Assembly (NCBI GenBank): GCA_963934795.1
Contig: CAWWAF010000088.1
Location: 1-14,825 of the forward strand
Source of the DNA: UBA8438 sp963934795
GTDB taxonomy: Bacteria > Acidobacteriota > Vicinamibacteria > Vicinamibacterales > UBA8438
Direction of reading: 5' to 3'
Length of the DNA stretch: 14,825 bases
Position numbers and translations under genes: made by a program. Under the pieces are notes generated by a model. The model saw only the letters and a list, made by a program, of their open reading frames with translations, ran no database searches and had not been told where the DNA came from. This document shows, piece by piece, positions 6,901 through 14,736 of this stretch (its first letter is position 1; each line of letters starts with the position of its first letter).

Positions 6901-6919
6901 GGGACCGTGGGACGGTCCC
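6901..6919. repeat. perfect 8-bp hairpin upstream of tRNA-Ser
   Basis: GGGACCGT, GGG, ACGGTCCC: an exact inverted repeat with a 3-nt spacer, ending 14 bp before the 5' end of the tRNA on the minus strand. It could be a terminator protecting the tRNA from the dehydrogenase transcript, or part of the tRNA leader. A weak minus-strand promoter-like pair (TTGTGA, 18 nt, TATCGT) lies just upstream of it. Confidence 0.5.
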
Positions 6920-6980
6920 GAGCCCTTTACGATAGCGCAAGGTCGAGGTTTCTCACAACACTGGCCGCGCTGAGCACACA

Positions 6981-7085
6981 GGTTTCCGGGCGAGGCGTTC
7001 GACTGGCCAGGAGCAAGGAAGGAGCAGCCGGGTGGGCTGTGACCGACGCAGCAACGACGCCAGCCGGACGCCTCGCCCGGAAACC
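6981..7085. repeat. long inverted repeat (26-nt arms) with a nested hairpin
   Basis: The arms at 6981-7006 and 7060-7085 are reverse complements at 24 of 26 positions, with 18 contiguous matches at the outer end. The outer core is TTTCCGGGCGAGGCGT. The 53-nt centre holds a further stem, CAGCC (7025-7029) with GGCTG (7035-7039). The right arm begins one base after the stop of the dehydrogenase (minus strand), so the element would be its 3' UTR. It may be a terminator, a small structured RNA or a MITE-like remnant. No target-site duplication or second copy is seen in the window. Confidence 0.6.
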
Positions 7086-7086
7086 G

Positions 7087-8316
7087 CTAGTCGCCGTAGG
7101 TGATTCGGTAGATCGCCCCGGCGGTGTCGTCGGAGACCAACAGCGAACCGTCAGGGAGCACTTCGATGTCGACGGGGCGGCCCCAGGAGCTATTGTCGGC
7201 GTTCAGCCAGCCCTCGGCGAAGACGGAATAGTCGGTCACGCGGTTGCCGTCGAGGGTGGCCAACGTGAGACGGAATCCGGTGTGGCCGGCCTCGGGGGTC
7301 CGGTTCCACGACCCGTGCTCGGCGATGACAATCTGGTTGCGATACTGCTGGGGAAACATCTGCCCCGTGTAGAAACGCATGCCGAGAGACGCCACGTGCG
7401 GTCCAAGCGTCTGCGCGGGCGGCGAAAACTCGTCACACGCCCGTTGTTCGCCGAACTCGGGATCCGGGGTGTCGCCCTGATGACAGAACGGAAACCCGAA
7501 GTGCATGCCGGCCTCGGGCGCGTAGTTCAGGGTATCGCCGGGGCTCGTGTCGCCGAGACGGTCGCGACCGTTGCTGGTGAACCAGAGTTCGCCGGTGGTC
7601 GGATGCCAATCGAACCCTACCGAGTTCCGCACGCCGTGCGCGTACACCTCTTGCGCGCCACCATCCGGGTCCATCCGGGTAATCGTCGCGAATCGCGCGT
7701 CCTCACCGGTCCGGTCGCAGATATTGCAGGGCGCGCCAACCGGCACATAGAGTTTGCCGTCCGGTCCAAACCGCACGAACTTCCAGCCGTGTGCCCGCTC
7801 GGTCGGGAAGTCCTCATCGACGACCACGGGTGCGGGCGGATCGTTGAGACGCCCTTCAATCCCGTCGTAGCGCAGAATGCGGTTGACCTCGGCGACATAC
7901 AGCGCGCCGTCCCGGAACGCGACCCCATTGGGCATATTGAGCCCGGTGGCGATGGTGATGACCTCGTCGGCCGTGTGATCCTGGTCGCGGTCAAGGACCG
8001 CATATACGTCGCCTGCCTGCCTGGTACTCACGAACACGATTCCGGAGGGAGACCGCGCCAAAGACCGAGCGTTTGGCACATCTGGCGTGAACACCGCTAT
8101 CGAGAACCCGGGAGGCAGTGTGATCCGGTCGAGTGGGATGTCCTGCGCAGCCGGCGCCAAACCTGTCCTCGCCGCGACGCCGGGTGGCACCGGGACATAG
8201 AGGTCCAGAGCCTCCATCGGCAGGTCGCGCGGTTCCAGCGGGATATTCTGAGCCACGGCGGACCCGCTCGCAGCCACACCCGATGCAAACGTAATTGCGA
8301 AGATAGTTCGAAGCAC
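7087..8316 (-). CDS. PQQ-dependent sugar/sorbosone dehydrogenase-like beta-propeller
   Basis: Exported 409-residue protein of the soluble PQQ glucose/L-sorbosone dehydrogenase family, which oxidises aldoses or related sugars in the periplasm using PQQ. The signal peptide ends SAVAQ near residue 23. Family features include P-S-G-I-V-F-V-S-T-R near 90-99, M-P-N-G-V-A-F-R-D-G near 128-137, and H176-G-W-K-F-V-R-F-G-P-D-G-K-L-Y, where H176 aligns with the catalytic base of soluble glucose dehydrogenase. Further features are a G-V-R-N-S-V-G-F-D-W segment and a C-terminal S-W-G-R-P-V-D-I-E-V-L-P-D-G blade. PCNIC (Cys pair at 197 and 200) is not a heme site, as no His follows. I chose GTG 8316 because it has a GGAGGT RBS and starts the signal peptide. 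A TTG at 8379, overlapping the upstream stop, is the alternative. It lies 59 bp after the DUF5916 gene and is probably co-transcribed. Confidence 0.85.
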   Translation of the reverse strand: MLRTIFAITFASGVAASGSAVAQNIPLEPRDLPMEALDLYVPVPPGVAARTGLAPAAQDIPLDRITLPPGFSIAVFTPDVPNARSLARSPSGIVFVSTRQAGDVYAVLDRDQDHTADEVITIATGLNMPNGVAFRDGALYVAEVNRILRYDGIEGRLNDPPAPVVVDEDFPTERAHGWKFVRFGPDGKLYVPVGAPCNICDRTGEDARFATITRMDPDGGAQEVYAHGVRNSVGFDWHPTTGELWFTSNGRDRLGDTSPGDTLNYAPEAGMHFGFPFCHQGDTPDPEFGEQRACDEFSPPAQTLGPHVASLGMRFYTGQMFPQQYRNQIVIAEHGSWNRTPEAGHTGFRLTLATLDGNRVTDYSVFAEGWLNADNSSWGRPVDIEVLPDGSLLVSDDTAGAIYRITYGD

Positions 8317-8320
8317 GGAC

Positions 8321-8326
8321 ACCTCC
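8321..8326 (-). promoter_or_regulatory. ribosome binding site deciding the GTG start at 8316
   Basis: GGAGGT on the minus strand ends 4 nt before GTG 8316. No comparable site precedes the TTG at 8379, so the shorter protein starting directly at its signal peptide is preferred. Confidence 0.55.
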
Positions 8327-8375
8327 AATACGTCGCGGGCGACGCAGGCAGGAGCGGCTCTAACGAACGAGCGGC

Positions 8376-11366
8376 TCAATACCGGAACAAGTAGGAAATC
8401 TTGGTAAAGAACGCACGATTGGTGCGTGCGAAGTCAGTCGTGAAAAACACCGGATCGTCGTTGTCATCGAAGATCAGGTCACCCTGCTGATATCTATCGT
8501 CGTAGCCGACGAAGAACACGGTACCCGAGTTGACCCGATACGTCAGCAACAGGTTTGCGCCGAGCGTGCGGCTGAAAGTGTTGTGGTCCAGGATATTGCG
8601 CAGGAGCAACCGGTCTGTGAACTGGTAGGTCGTTGTCGCCCTGACAATCTTGACGTCGAACACCTCGCTCTGTTCGAACGGATCGACCAGACGACTGGTG
8701 GTGATGTTGATCTGGGACTGGAGCCTCGAATGGGGGCGAATGGACATGAACATCCTGCCGCTCGCCCCGCTCCCGAGGAACGGCGCGCCGCTGAACCGGA
8801 CCTGATCGCCCCAGTTGTAGCTCCCACCGAACGAAAAGACGCGGCTGGTATTGACGTTCCCGCCCACGTTGTAGCGGCTCTTGTCGAAGTTGATCCCGCT
8901 GAACCGCTCCATCTCCTTGCGCACGTCGCCGAACAGCGAGATATTCCTGGAGAACGACGCTCGAAACCGCAGTCTGGCTTCTTCGTCCTGCAGCACGTCC
9001 TCGAAGTTCCAGTTGCGACTGTACTGAAACTCCGGCCCCCAGTTGATCAACCAGCTTTCAGGCCACCAGCGATACCCGATGCTGCTGGACGCCCGACGAA
9101 GGTCGCGGCGGCGGATGAAGCCGACGTCCGTGTCGAAGTCAGGATCGATCGAGTACGCAGAGACGTTGTAGCTCAGGTTACGACCGCTGCTGCGATAGCC
9201 ACCATCAAACATCGATCCCGACGTGGAATCAACCGCCGTATCGAGCCCCTGGTTGTCGGTTCGGAGCACTGCGAAATCGAGCGATGCGGTCGGCGTGACC
9301 TGGAAGCGGCTGTCGACCCCGTAGAGGCGGCTGTAGCTGTCGAGAAAGTCGCGGTTCGTGACAACCGCGCCGACGTACGACTGCGAATAGAGGTCGTAGC
9401 GAGCCCGGCCGATGATGGTGTTCGCACTTTGTCCGAAGCCTCGCTCGGCAGGATCGTCGAGCTTGCCGGCTGCCTCATCGTTGGCGAAGAGCATGCCAAG
9501 CGTCGTCTTACCGACCTTCCCAGTCAGCTTCGCTCCATAGCGCGGGTCGACAATGGTCCGGGTGTGGACGAACGTCACCGGCCCTTGGATGTCGAAGATC
9601 TCCTGTCCTTCGAGGAAGAACGGACGCAACTCGGAGAAGAACAGCGGAAATCGCTGATTGACCTCGATCTGCGGCCGGTCCGATTCGATTTGCGAAAAAT
9701 CAGGATTGTAGGTGAAGTCGAGCGTGAGATTCGGCGTCAACCCATACTTCAGATTGATGCCGGCCTCTGGCTGTTCGCTCTTGGGAAAGGTCCCCGTCGC
9801 GGTGTCGAGGCTCCCGACCTGGATGCCGGTGAACGTCGGCAGAATCTCGAGATTGCGACTCGTGGACAGGTTGCGCAATCCGTCGAGTAGGCCCATCTGC
9901 GGCAGGAAGCCGGATACATCGCGAGAGATCGGAGCCCACAGCACGGTTTCGTTCTTGTCGCGAATTGAACGCGCAATCTGAAATCCCCACCGGTGGACCT
10001 CATTGGAGGGGTAGCGCAGACTCTTGAACGGGATGGCCAATTCCGCGGTCCACCCGTCTTCAACTAGCATTCCCCCTGACTCAAACAACGCATCCCACGA
10101 CCGGTCGCCGCGAGGCACGCCGCCGCCCCCGCGGAACCCGCCGCCGCCCCCCCCACCCATCAAGGAATCGCCCTGGACGCCGTATCCATTGAGGGTGAAG
10201 ACGAACGCACGCTGTTGGTCGAGGAATGGATCGAAATAGACCGAGATCGTGTCGTCGCTGAATGAGGCCCGGTCGCGATCGACGCGGCTGGCGCGTACTG
10301 TGCTGGGATTCGAATAGTGCGCGTGCATCCCGAGATACAGATGGGTGCTATCAAAGGCGACAAAGACGTCGGTCTCCTCGGTCGCGGGGGCACCTTCCAG
10401 CGGGCTGATTTGAACGAAGTCGGTGAGTCGGGTGGCGGTGCTCCAGATGCGATCGTCGAGCGCCCCGTCGACCGTCGGAGGCTCCGGCGCAAAACTGGCG
10501 TTAACGGTGGGCCGCCCGGCGAGCGCACCGGCACCGACTGCAGTGGCCGCAGCCGGGTCTTCCGGAATACCGCCAGCGACCGTGGCGGCCGGACGAGCAG
10601 CCGAGTCTGGCCGGGGCAATACGAGACCGCCGGTCAACGGAGCCTCGCGGCGACCGCTGTCCGCCGGCTCCGGCGGCCGGCCGACACGATTGGCGGGCCC
10701 CGCCCGATCCCTGTTGTCGCGACCACGCCGCGCACCGCCCAGCCAGGGGCCTTCCGATGTCGGCACCCGAGCCAGGTCACGCCCGGCACGACGCTCCATC
10801 GGAGCGGGGCCGGGGTCGGACGTCGCCCCGCTCAGCAAACCCTCCACGATCTGATCCTGGAGATCGAACACCTGATCGACCGTGCCGTCAGCCGTCACGG
10901 AGTCGGCGACGACCCCAACGCCGGCATCGAGCAGGCGTGCGGTAATACGAAGGCGGTCGCCCACCCGCTGATAGCCACCAGTGACGACCCACTGCGCGCC
11001 GAGACGCCGGCCCAGCTCGGTCGCGACGACCGCATCGTTCGTCGAGGCGAACCCCTCAATCACCGCCTCGTCCAGGCGATCGCGGCCAATGACGGCGACA
11101 TTGGGCGACGCGGCCAGATCGGCGGCCACGGTCTCGGCGATGCCGTCTCCGAGCCAGTCGTCCGCAGCGTTGCGTGAAATATTCGTGAACGGGAGCACGG
11201 CAAATGTACCGTTACGCGGCGGACCGGCCTCGGGGGCCGGCCGACCTGGCGCTACGCCGGGAACCTGCTGCGCGGCGGCGGATGGCGCTGGTGCGGCCGC
11301 GTGTAAGGACACCACCGCTCCGATCGGGGCCAACAGCGCGAGAAACACTGCGAGTTGACGTGACAT
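8376..11366 (-). CDS. DUF5916/CBM9-like outer-membrane protein with N-terminal TolB/FlgO-like domain (copy 2)
   Basis: The 996-residue exported protein has five parts. (1) Signal peptide, about 1-33. (2) A TolB-N/FlgO-like domain at about 54-178 (F-A-V-L-P-F-T-N-I-S, D-G-I-A-E-T-V, then G-A-Q-W-V-V-T-G-G-Y and F-D-L-Q-D-Q-I). (3) A low-complexity Pro/Ala/Arg linker, about 179-285. (4) A CBM9-like domain, about 295-475 (V-D-G-A-L-D-D-R-I-W, V-F-V-A-F-D, Y-L-G-M), interrupted by a Gly-rich loop at 404-416. (5) A DUF5916 beta-barrel, about 505-996, with R-P-F-F-L-E-G-Q-E-I-F at 581-591, ending in aromatic SYLFRY as BAM-inserted barrels do. ATG 11366 is chosen because it opens the signal peptide. 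Family function is unproven; the CBM9 fold suggests carbohydrate or glycan binding. It is a paralogue of the next gene. No plug domain or TonB box was seen. Confidence 0.85.
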   Translation of the reverse strand: MSRQLAVFLALLAPIGAVVSLHAAAPAPSAAAQQVPGVAPGRPAPEAGPPRNGTFAVLPFTNISRNAADDWLGDGIAETVAADLAASPNVAVIGRDRLDEAVIEGFASTNDAVVATELGRRLGAQWVVTGGYQRVGDRLRITARLLDAGVGVVADSVTADGTVDQVFDLQDQIVEGLLSGATSDPGPAPMERRAGRDLARVPTSEGPWLGGARRGRDNRDRAGPANRVGRPPEPADSGRREAPLTGGLVLPRPDSAARPAATVAGGIPEDPAAATAVGAGALAGRPTVNASFAPEPPTVDGALDDRIWSTATRLTDFVQISPLEGAPATEETDVFVAFDSTHLYLGMHAHYSNPSTVRASRVDRDRASFSDDTISVYFDPFLDQQRAFVFTLNGYGVQGDSLMGGGGGGGFRGGGGVPRGDRSWDALFESGGMLVEDGWTAELAIPFKSLRYPSNEVHRWGFQIARSIRDKNETVLWAPISRDVSGFLPQMGLLDGLRNLSTSRNLEILPTFTGIQVGSLDTATGTFPKSEQPEAGINLKYGLTPNLTLDFTYNPDFSQIESDRPQIEVNQRFPLFFSELRPFFLEGQEIFDIQGPVTFVHTRTIVDPRYGAKLTGKVGKTTLGMLFANDEAAGKLDDPAERGFGQSANTIIGRARYDLYSQSYVGAVVTNRDFLDSYSRLYGVDSRFQVTPTASLDFAVLRTDNQGLDTAVDSTSGSMFDGGYRSSGRNLSYNVSAYSIDPDFDTDVGFIRRRDLRRASSSIGYRWWPESWLINWGPEFQYSRNWNFEDVLQDEEARLRFRASFSRNISLFGDVRKEMERFSGINFDKSRYNVGGNVNTSRVFSFGGSYNWGDQVRFSGAPFLGSGASGRMFMSIRPHSRLQSQINITTSRLVDPFEQSEVFDVKIVRATTTYQFTDRLLLRNILDHNTFSRTLGANLLLTYRVNSGTVFFVGYDDRYQQGDLIFDDNDDPVFFTTDFARTNRAFFTKISYLFRY
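10237..10309. repeat. 73-nt tract nearly identical to 13550-13622 (copy 2)
   Basis: Aligned by eye, 70 of 73 bases match the tract at 13550-13622 in the paralogue. It encodes the S-T-V-R-A-S-R-V-D-R-D-R-A-S part of the CBM9-like domain. Synonymous positions are also almost unchanged, unlike much of the rest of the two genes. Confidence 0.7.
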
Positions 11367-11511
11367 AGATCTCAAGTAGAAGCGACGGTCGGGGCGGCCA
11401 GACGGGATACGCCGGACTGACCTGCTCGCCGGATACCTCGCGGTGGCGCCCTGGGCTTTCCGGCACCGAAGTACGATTGCCGCCGTCAACCGGCGACTGT
11501 ACAACCTTCTA

Positions 11512-11517
11512 ATTATA
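11512..11517 (-). promoter_or_regulatory. consensus -10 box (TATAAT) upstream of the copy 2 gene
   Basis: On the minus strand a perfect TATAAT sits in the 220-bp gap between the two large paralogues, about 145 bp before ATG 11366. No good -35 is visible 16-18 nt upstream (AAACGT at 17 nt). The gene may thus have its own promoter, but this is uncertain. The rest of this gap shows nothing else I can support. Confidence 0.35.
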
Positions 11518-11586
11518 CGCTGGCGGGACGCCGGACGTTTACGTTCGAGCGTCGCAGGAAACGAGTGGCTCGGAACACAGCGCCCG

Positions 11587-14500
11587 CTAGTATCGGAACA
11601 GATACGAAATCTTCGTGAAAAAAGCCCGATTCGTGCGCAGGAGGTCCGTGGTCATGAAACGGCTGTTGCTCAGGAACGCCTCGTCGCCACTGGGATCCAC
11701 AATCAGGTCGCCTTGCTGATACCGATCGTCGTAGCCAATGAAGAACACGGTGCCCGAATTGACCCGGTAGGTGAGCAGTACGTTCGCGCCCACGGTGCGG
11801 CTGAACGTGTTGTATTGCAGGATGTTACGGAGCAACAGACGGTTCGTGAACTGATAGGTGGTCAGCGCTCGATAGATCTTCACGTCGAAGACCTCCGTGT
11901 CCTCGAGCGGATTGGTCAACCGGCTGGTGCTGATGTTGATCTGGGACTGCAGCCGCGTGTGCGGGCGCACGGTCAGGTACATGGTGCCGTTCGACCCTTT
12001 GCCAAGAAAAGGCGACTCGCCGAAAAACACCTGGTCGCCGAACGTGAAGAACCCACCGACCGATACGGCATTGAGCGTATTGATGAATGCGTTCGTCGAG
12101 TAGGTCGTCTTGTTGAAGTTGATCCCGCCGAACCGCTCCAGATCCCGGTTCACCCGCGTCCCGACCCGGATGTTCTTGGCGAACGAAAAATTGAGGCCGG
12201 CACTGCGCTCTTCGTCCAGCAGGACGCTCGCTTCGTTCTGCGCCGGTTTCGCGAAGTTGTAGTTTCGTCCGTAGCTCGCCTCAGGCCCCCAGTTGATCAG
12301 CCAACCCTCAGGCCACCAGCGATACCCGACCCGACTGGTCACCGCCCGTAAGTCACGCCGGCGAACAAATCCAACATCAGTATTGAAATCCGGAGCAATG
12401 GTGTACCCGGCGATGAAATAGTTGAGGTTGCGGCCCTGGCTGGTCAGCCCTACGTCGAACATGTTGCCGTAGGTGTCGTTCAGGCCGGTGGGCACGCTCG
12501 AATCGGCGTCGCGGTTCTGGGTGGTGATGGCACGAAACCCGATCGAGGTAGAGCCGTTGAGCCGGAAATTGCCGTCGACGCCGGCGAGCCGACTATGCGT
12601 ATCTCCGAATTCCCGATCGGTGACGATGGCTCCGAGGTGAGATTCCGAGTACATGTCGTAGCGCACGCGACCAATCAGCACATTGGCGGTCTGACCAAAA
12701 TCGGGGTCGCTGATGTCGTCGAGCTTGCCCGGTGCTTCATCGTTCGCGATCAGCATGCCGACCGTGGTCTTGCCCATCTTCCCGGTCACCTTGCCGCCAT
12801 AGCGCGGGTCGACAATGGTTCGGGTATGCACGAAATTCACCGGCCCCGGCAGGTTGAAAATCTCCTGGCCTTCCAGGAAGAACGGCCGCAATTCTGGAAA
12901 GAACAGCGGGAACCGCTGGTTGACCGCGATCTGGGGCCGGTCAGATTCAATCTGCGAGAAGTCAGGGTTGAAGGTCGCGTCCAACGTGAGGTTGGACGTG
13001 AGTCCATACTTGAGGTTGAGACCAGCGTCCGGTTGGGACGCGCCGGGAAAGGCCCCGGTGGTCGTGTCGAGGCTGCCCACCTGCACCGCGGTCACGGTAG
13101 GCAGTATCTCCAGGTTGCGGCTCGTAGACAGGCCACTGATGCCATCAAGGAGCCCCATCTGACGCAAGAACCCTGAAACGTCACGCGAAATAGGCGCCCA
13201 CACGACCGTCTCGTCGTTCTTCCCGCGAATCCGACGGGCGATCTGGAAACCCCACCGGTGCGCCTGGCCCCCGACGGACGGATAGCGGAGACTCTTGAAC
13301 GGAATCGCCATTTCGGCCGTCCAGCCGTCCTCGACCAGCGTGCCACCGGAGGAGAAGAGCGCATCCCACGACCGGTCGCCATTGGGCACCCCGTTGCCCC
13401 GACGACTGCCGCCGCCGCCACGACTGCCGCCGCCGCCACGGCTGCCGCCGCCGCCGCCGCCCCTCGAGTCCAGCAACGAATCGCCCTGGACGCCGTAGCC
13501 GTTGAGGCTAAAGACGTACGCCCGCTGTTGGTCAAGGAACGTGTCGAAGTAGACCGAGATCGTGTCGTCGCTGTACGAGGCCCGGTCGCGATCGACGCGG
13601 CTGGCGCGTACCGTGCTGGGATCACTGTAGTGTGCGTAGAACCCTAAGTAGAGGTTGTCGTCGTCGTAGGCGATGAACACCTCGGTGTCCTCGGTCGCCG
13701 GGGCCCCCTCGAGTGGGCTCTGTTGCACGAACTCGGTGAGACGCGTCGCATTGCGCCAGATGGCATCGTCAAGCTGCCCGTCAATCCGCGGCGCATCATC
13801 GGCCCGGGCCGCCGTGACGCTGACTCGACCCGACAAGATGCCGGCCGACGCCGCGTCCGAGGCCAGTGGATTGCCGCGGCCTGAGGGTGGCGTCGTGCCA
13901 ACGGCAGAGTCCTCCGTCGGCACGGCCGTGGACCGACCAGTCGGGGCAGGCGCCTCTCCGGCGCGATCCGGGCCGTCGGTCCCGCGAGCATTTCCCCGAC
14001 CGGCGGCGTCTCCAGGCGGACCGCCTGGTCGACGTCCCGCTCGTGCCGCCCGGTCATCGCCCGGAAGGATGATGCCCCCTGATGCCGAACCCGGCTCGGT
14101 GCTGGGCCCGCCTTCAGAAGCGGCACCAGCCGGCATGGTCCCCTCGCCACGGGCCTCCGCCGGCGGGCGGGGAGTCGCCGCCCGGGCCATGGCATCTGAG
14201 CCGATGTCCGCCGTCAGCTCGCTGGCAATCTGGTCTTGCAGATCGAAAATCTGATCGAGCGTCCCGTCCGCTTTCAACGTTCGCGCAACCGTCCCGTCCA
14301 CCGTGTCGACAAGACGTGCCGTAATACGCAGCTGGTCACCCACACGCTGGTACCCGCCGGCCACGATCCAGCGCGCACCCAGGGCTCGACCCAGATCGAC
14401 CAGCGCCGGATCGTCCAGCGAAGCCACCCGTCCCGCCGATGCGGTCTGTATCTGCTCCCGGGGAATCACCACGAACATCGGCTGCGACTCGAGGTCCGCG

Positions 14501-14736
14501 GTCACGGTTTCGGCAATACCGTCGCCAATCCATGCGTCCGCCGCGCGCCCGGAGATATTGGTAAATGGAATGACGGCGACCGTTGCCGGAGGGGCGGCGG
14601 CTGGCGCCGACTGCACCTGCGGTGCACGCGGCGTCATGGTCGACACGGTCGACGTGACCGAACCGGCCGCTGCGGCGGGCACCGCCACCGCGAGTGACAA
14701 AACAAGGGAGAAAGCGCTCGACCGGTACATATGCAT
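11587..14736 (-). CDS. DUF5916/CBM9-like outer-membrane protein with N-terminal TolB/FlgO-like domain (copy 1)
   Basis: The 1049-residue paralogue of the preceding gene has the same order of parts. (1) Signal peptide, about 1-24. (2) TolB-N/FlgO-like domain, about 52-180 (V-A-V-I-P-F-T-N-I-S, W-I-G-D-G-I-A-E-T-V, F-D-L-Q-D-Q-I). (3) A longer Pro/Ala/Gly linker, about 181-305. (4) CBM9-like domain, about 316-500, with a Gly/Ser/Arg loop at 424-449. (5) DUF5916 barrel from about 540, ending in the same SYLFRY. The N-domain resembles those used in periplasmic TolB and FlgO proteins; here it may anchor or organise the protein on the inner face of the outer membrane (inference). ATG 14736 is preferred, with ATG 14730 two codons on; a GGAG lies 11 nt upstream of the first. 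It is first on the minus strand here. The 89 bp upstream to the window edge show no clear promoter. Confidence 0.85.
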   Translation of the reverse strand: MHMYRSSAFSLVLSLAVAVPAAAAGSVTSTVSTMTPRAPQVQSAPAAAPPATVAVIPFTNISGRAADAWIGDGIAETVTADLESQPMFVVIPREQIQTASAGRVASLDDPALVDLGRALGARWIVAGGYQRVGDQLRITARLVDTVDGTVARTLKADGTLDQIFDLQDQIASELTADIGSDAMARAATPRPPAEARGEGTMPAGAASEGGPSTEPGSASGGIILPGDDRAARAGRRPGGPPGDAAGRGNARGTDGPDRAGEAPAPTGRSTAVPTEDSAVGTTPPSGRGNPLASDAASAGILSGRVSVTAARADDAPRIDGQLDDAIWRNATRLTEFVQQSPLEGAPATEDTEVFIAYDDDNLYLGFYAHYSDPSTVRASRVDRDRASYSDDTISVYFDTFLDQQRAYVFSLNGYGVQGDSLLDSRGGGGGGSRGGGGSRGGGGSRRGNGVPNGDRSWDALFSSGGTLVEDGWTAEMAIPFKSLRYPSVGGQAHRWGFQIARRIRGKNDETVVWAPISRDVSGFLRQMGLLDGISGLSTSRNLEILPTVTAVQVGSLDTTTGAFPGASQPDAGLNLKYGLTSNLTLDATFNPDFSQIESDRPQIAVNQRFPLFFPELRPFFLEGQEIFNLPGPVNFVHTRTIVDPRYGGKVTGKMGKTTVGMLIANDEAPGKLDDISDPDFGQTANVLIGRVRYDMYSESHLGAIVTDREFGDTHSRLAGVDGNFRLNGSTSIGFRAITTQNRDADSSVPTGLNDTYGNMFDVGLTSQGRNLNYFIAGYTIAPDFNTDVGFVRRRDLRAVTSRVGYRWWPEGWLINWGPEASYGRNYNFAKPAQNEASVLLDEERSAGLNFSFAKNIRVGTRVNRDLERFGGINFNKTTYSTNAFINTLNAVSVGGFFTFGDQVFFGESPFLGKGSNGTMYLTVRPHTRLQSQINISTSRLTNPLEDTEVFDVKIYRALTTYQFTNRLLLRNILQYNTFSRTVGANVLLTYRVNSGTVFFIGYDDRYQQGDLIVDPSGDEAFLSNSRFMTTDLLRTNRAFFTKISYLFRY
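13403..13456. repeat. 18-bp tandem repeat, three units, coding for SRGGGG (minus strand)
   Basis: Two exact copies of an 18-bp unit (13403-13420, 13421-13438) and a third with two changes (13439-13456) encode the repeated Ser-Arg-Gly4 of the loop in copy 1. The paralogue has only a shorter Gly run at the same place. Such in-frame GC-rich repeats can change length by slippage. Confidence 0.8.
13550..13622. repeat. 73-nt tract nearly identical to 10237-10309 (copy 1)
   Basis: Partner of the tract in copy 2, with only three differences, two of them in one codon. It lies in the CBM9-like domain just upstream, in protein order, of the glycine-rich loop that differs in length between the paralogues. 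Confidence 0.7.

Noticed and set aside
6981..7085. Integron attC site suggested by the imperfect inverted repeat
   Set aside because: The arm ends do not show the RYYYAAC/GTTRRRY core sites, and there is no integrase or cassette array nearby.
6907..8394. 495-codon plus-strand frame opposite the PQQ-type dehydrogenase
   Set aside because: It spans the inverted repeat and the complement of a well-supported gene, and no domain or RBS is visible.
8583..9890. 435-codon open frame on the plus strand opposite the copy 2 DUF5916 gene
   Set aside because: Arg/Glu/Asp/Val-rich translation without family motifs, and the minus-strand frame carries clear domains. It is a product of high GC and codon bias.
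13403..13456. CRISPR-like direct repeats
   Set aside because: The units are contiguous without spacers and encode an in-frame Gly-rich loop.
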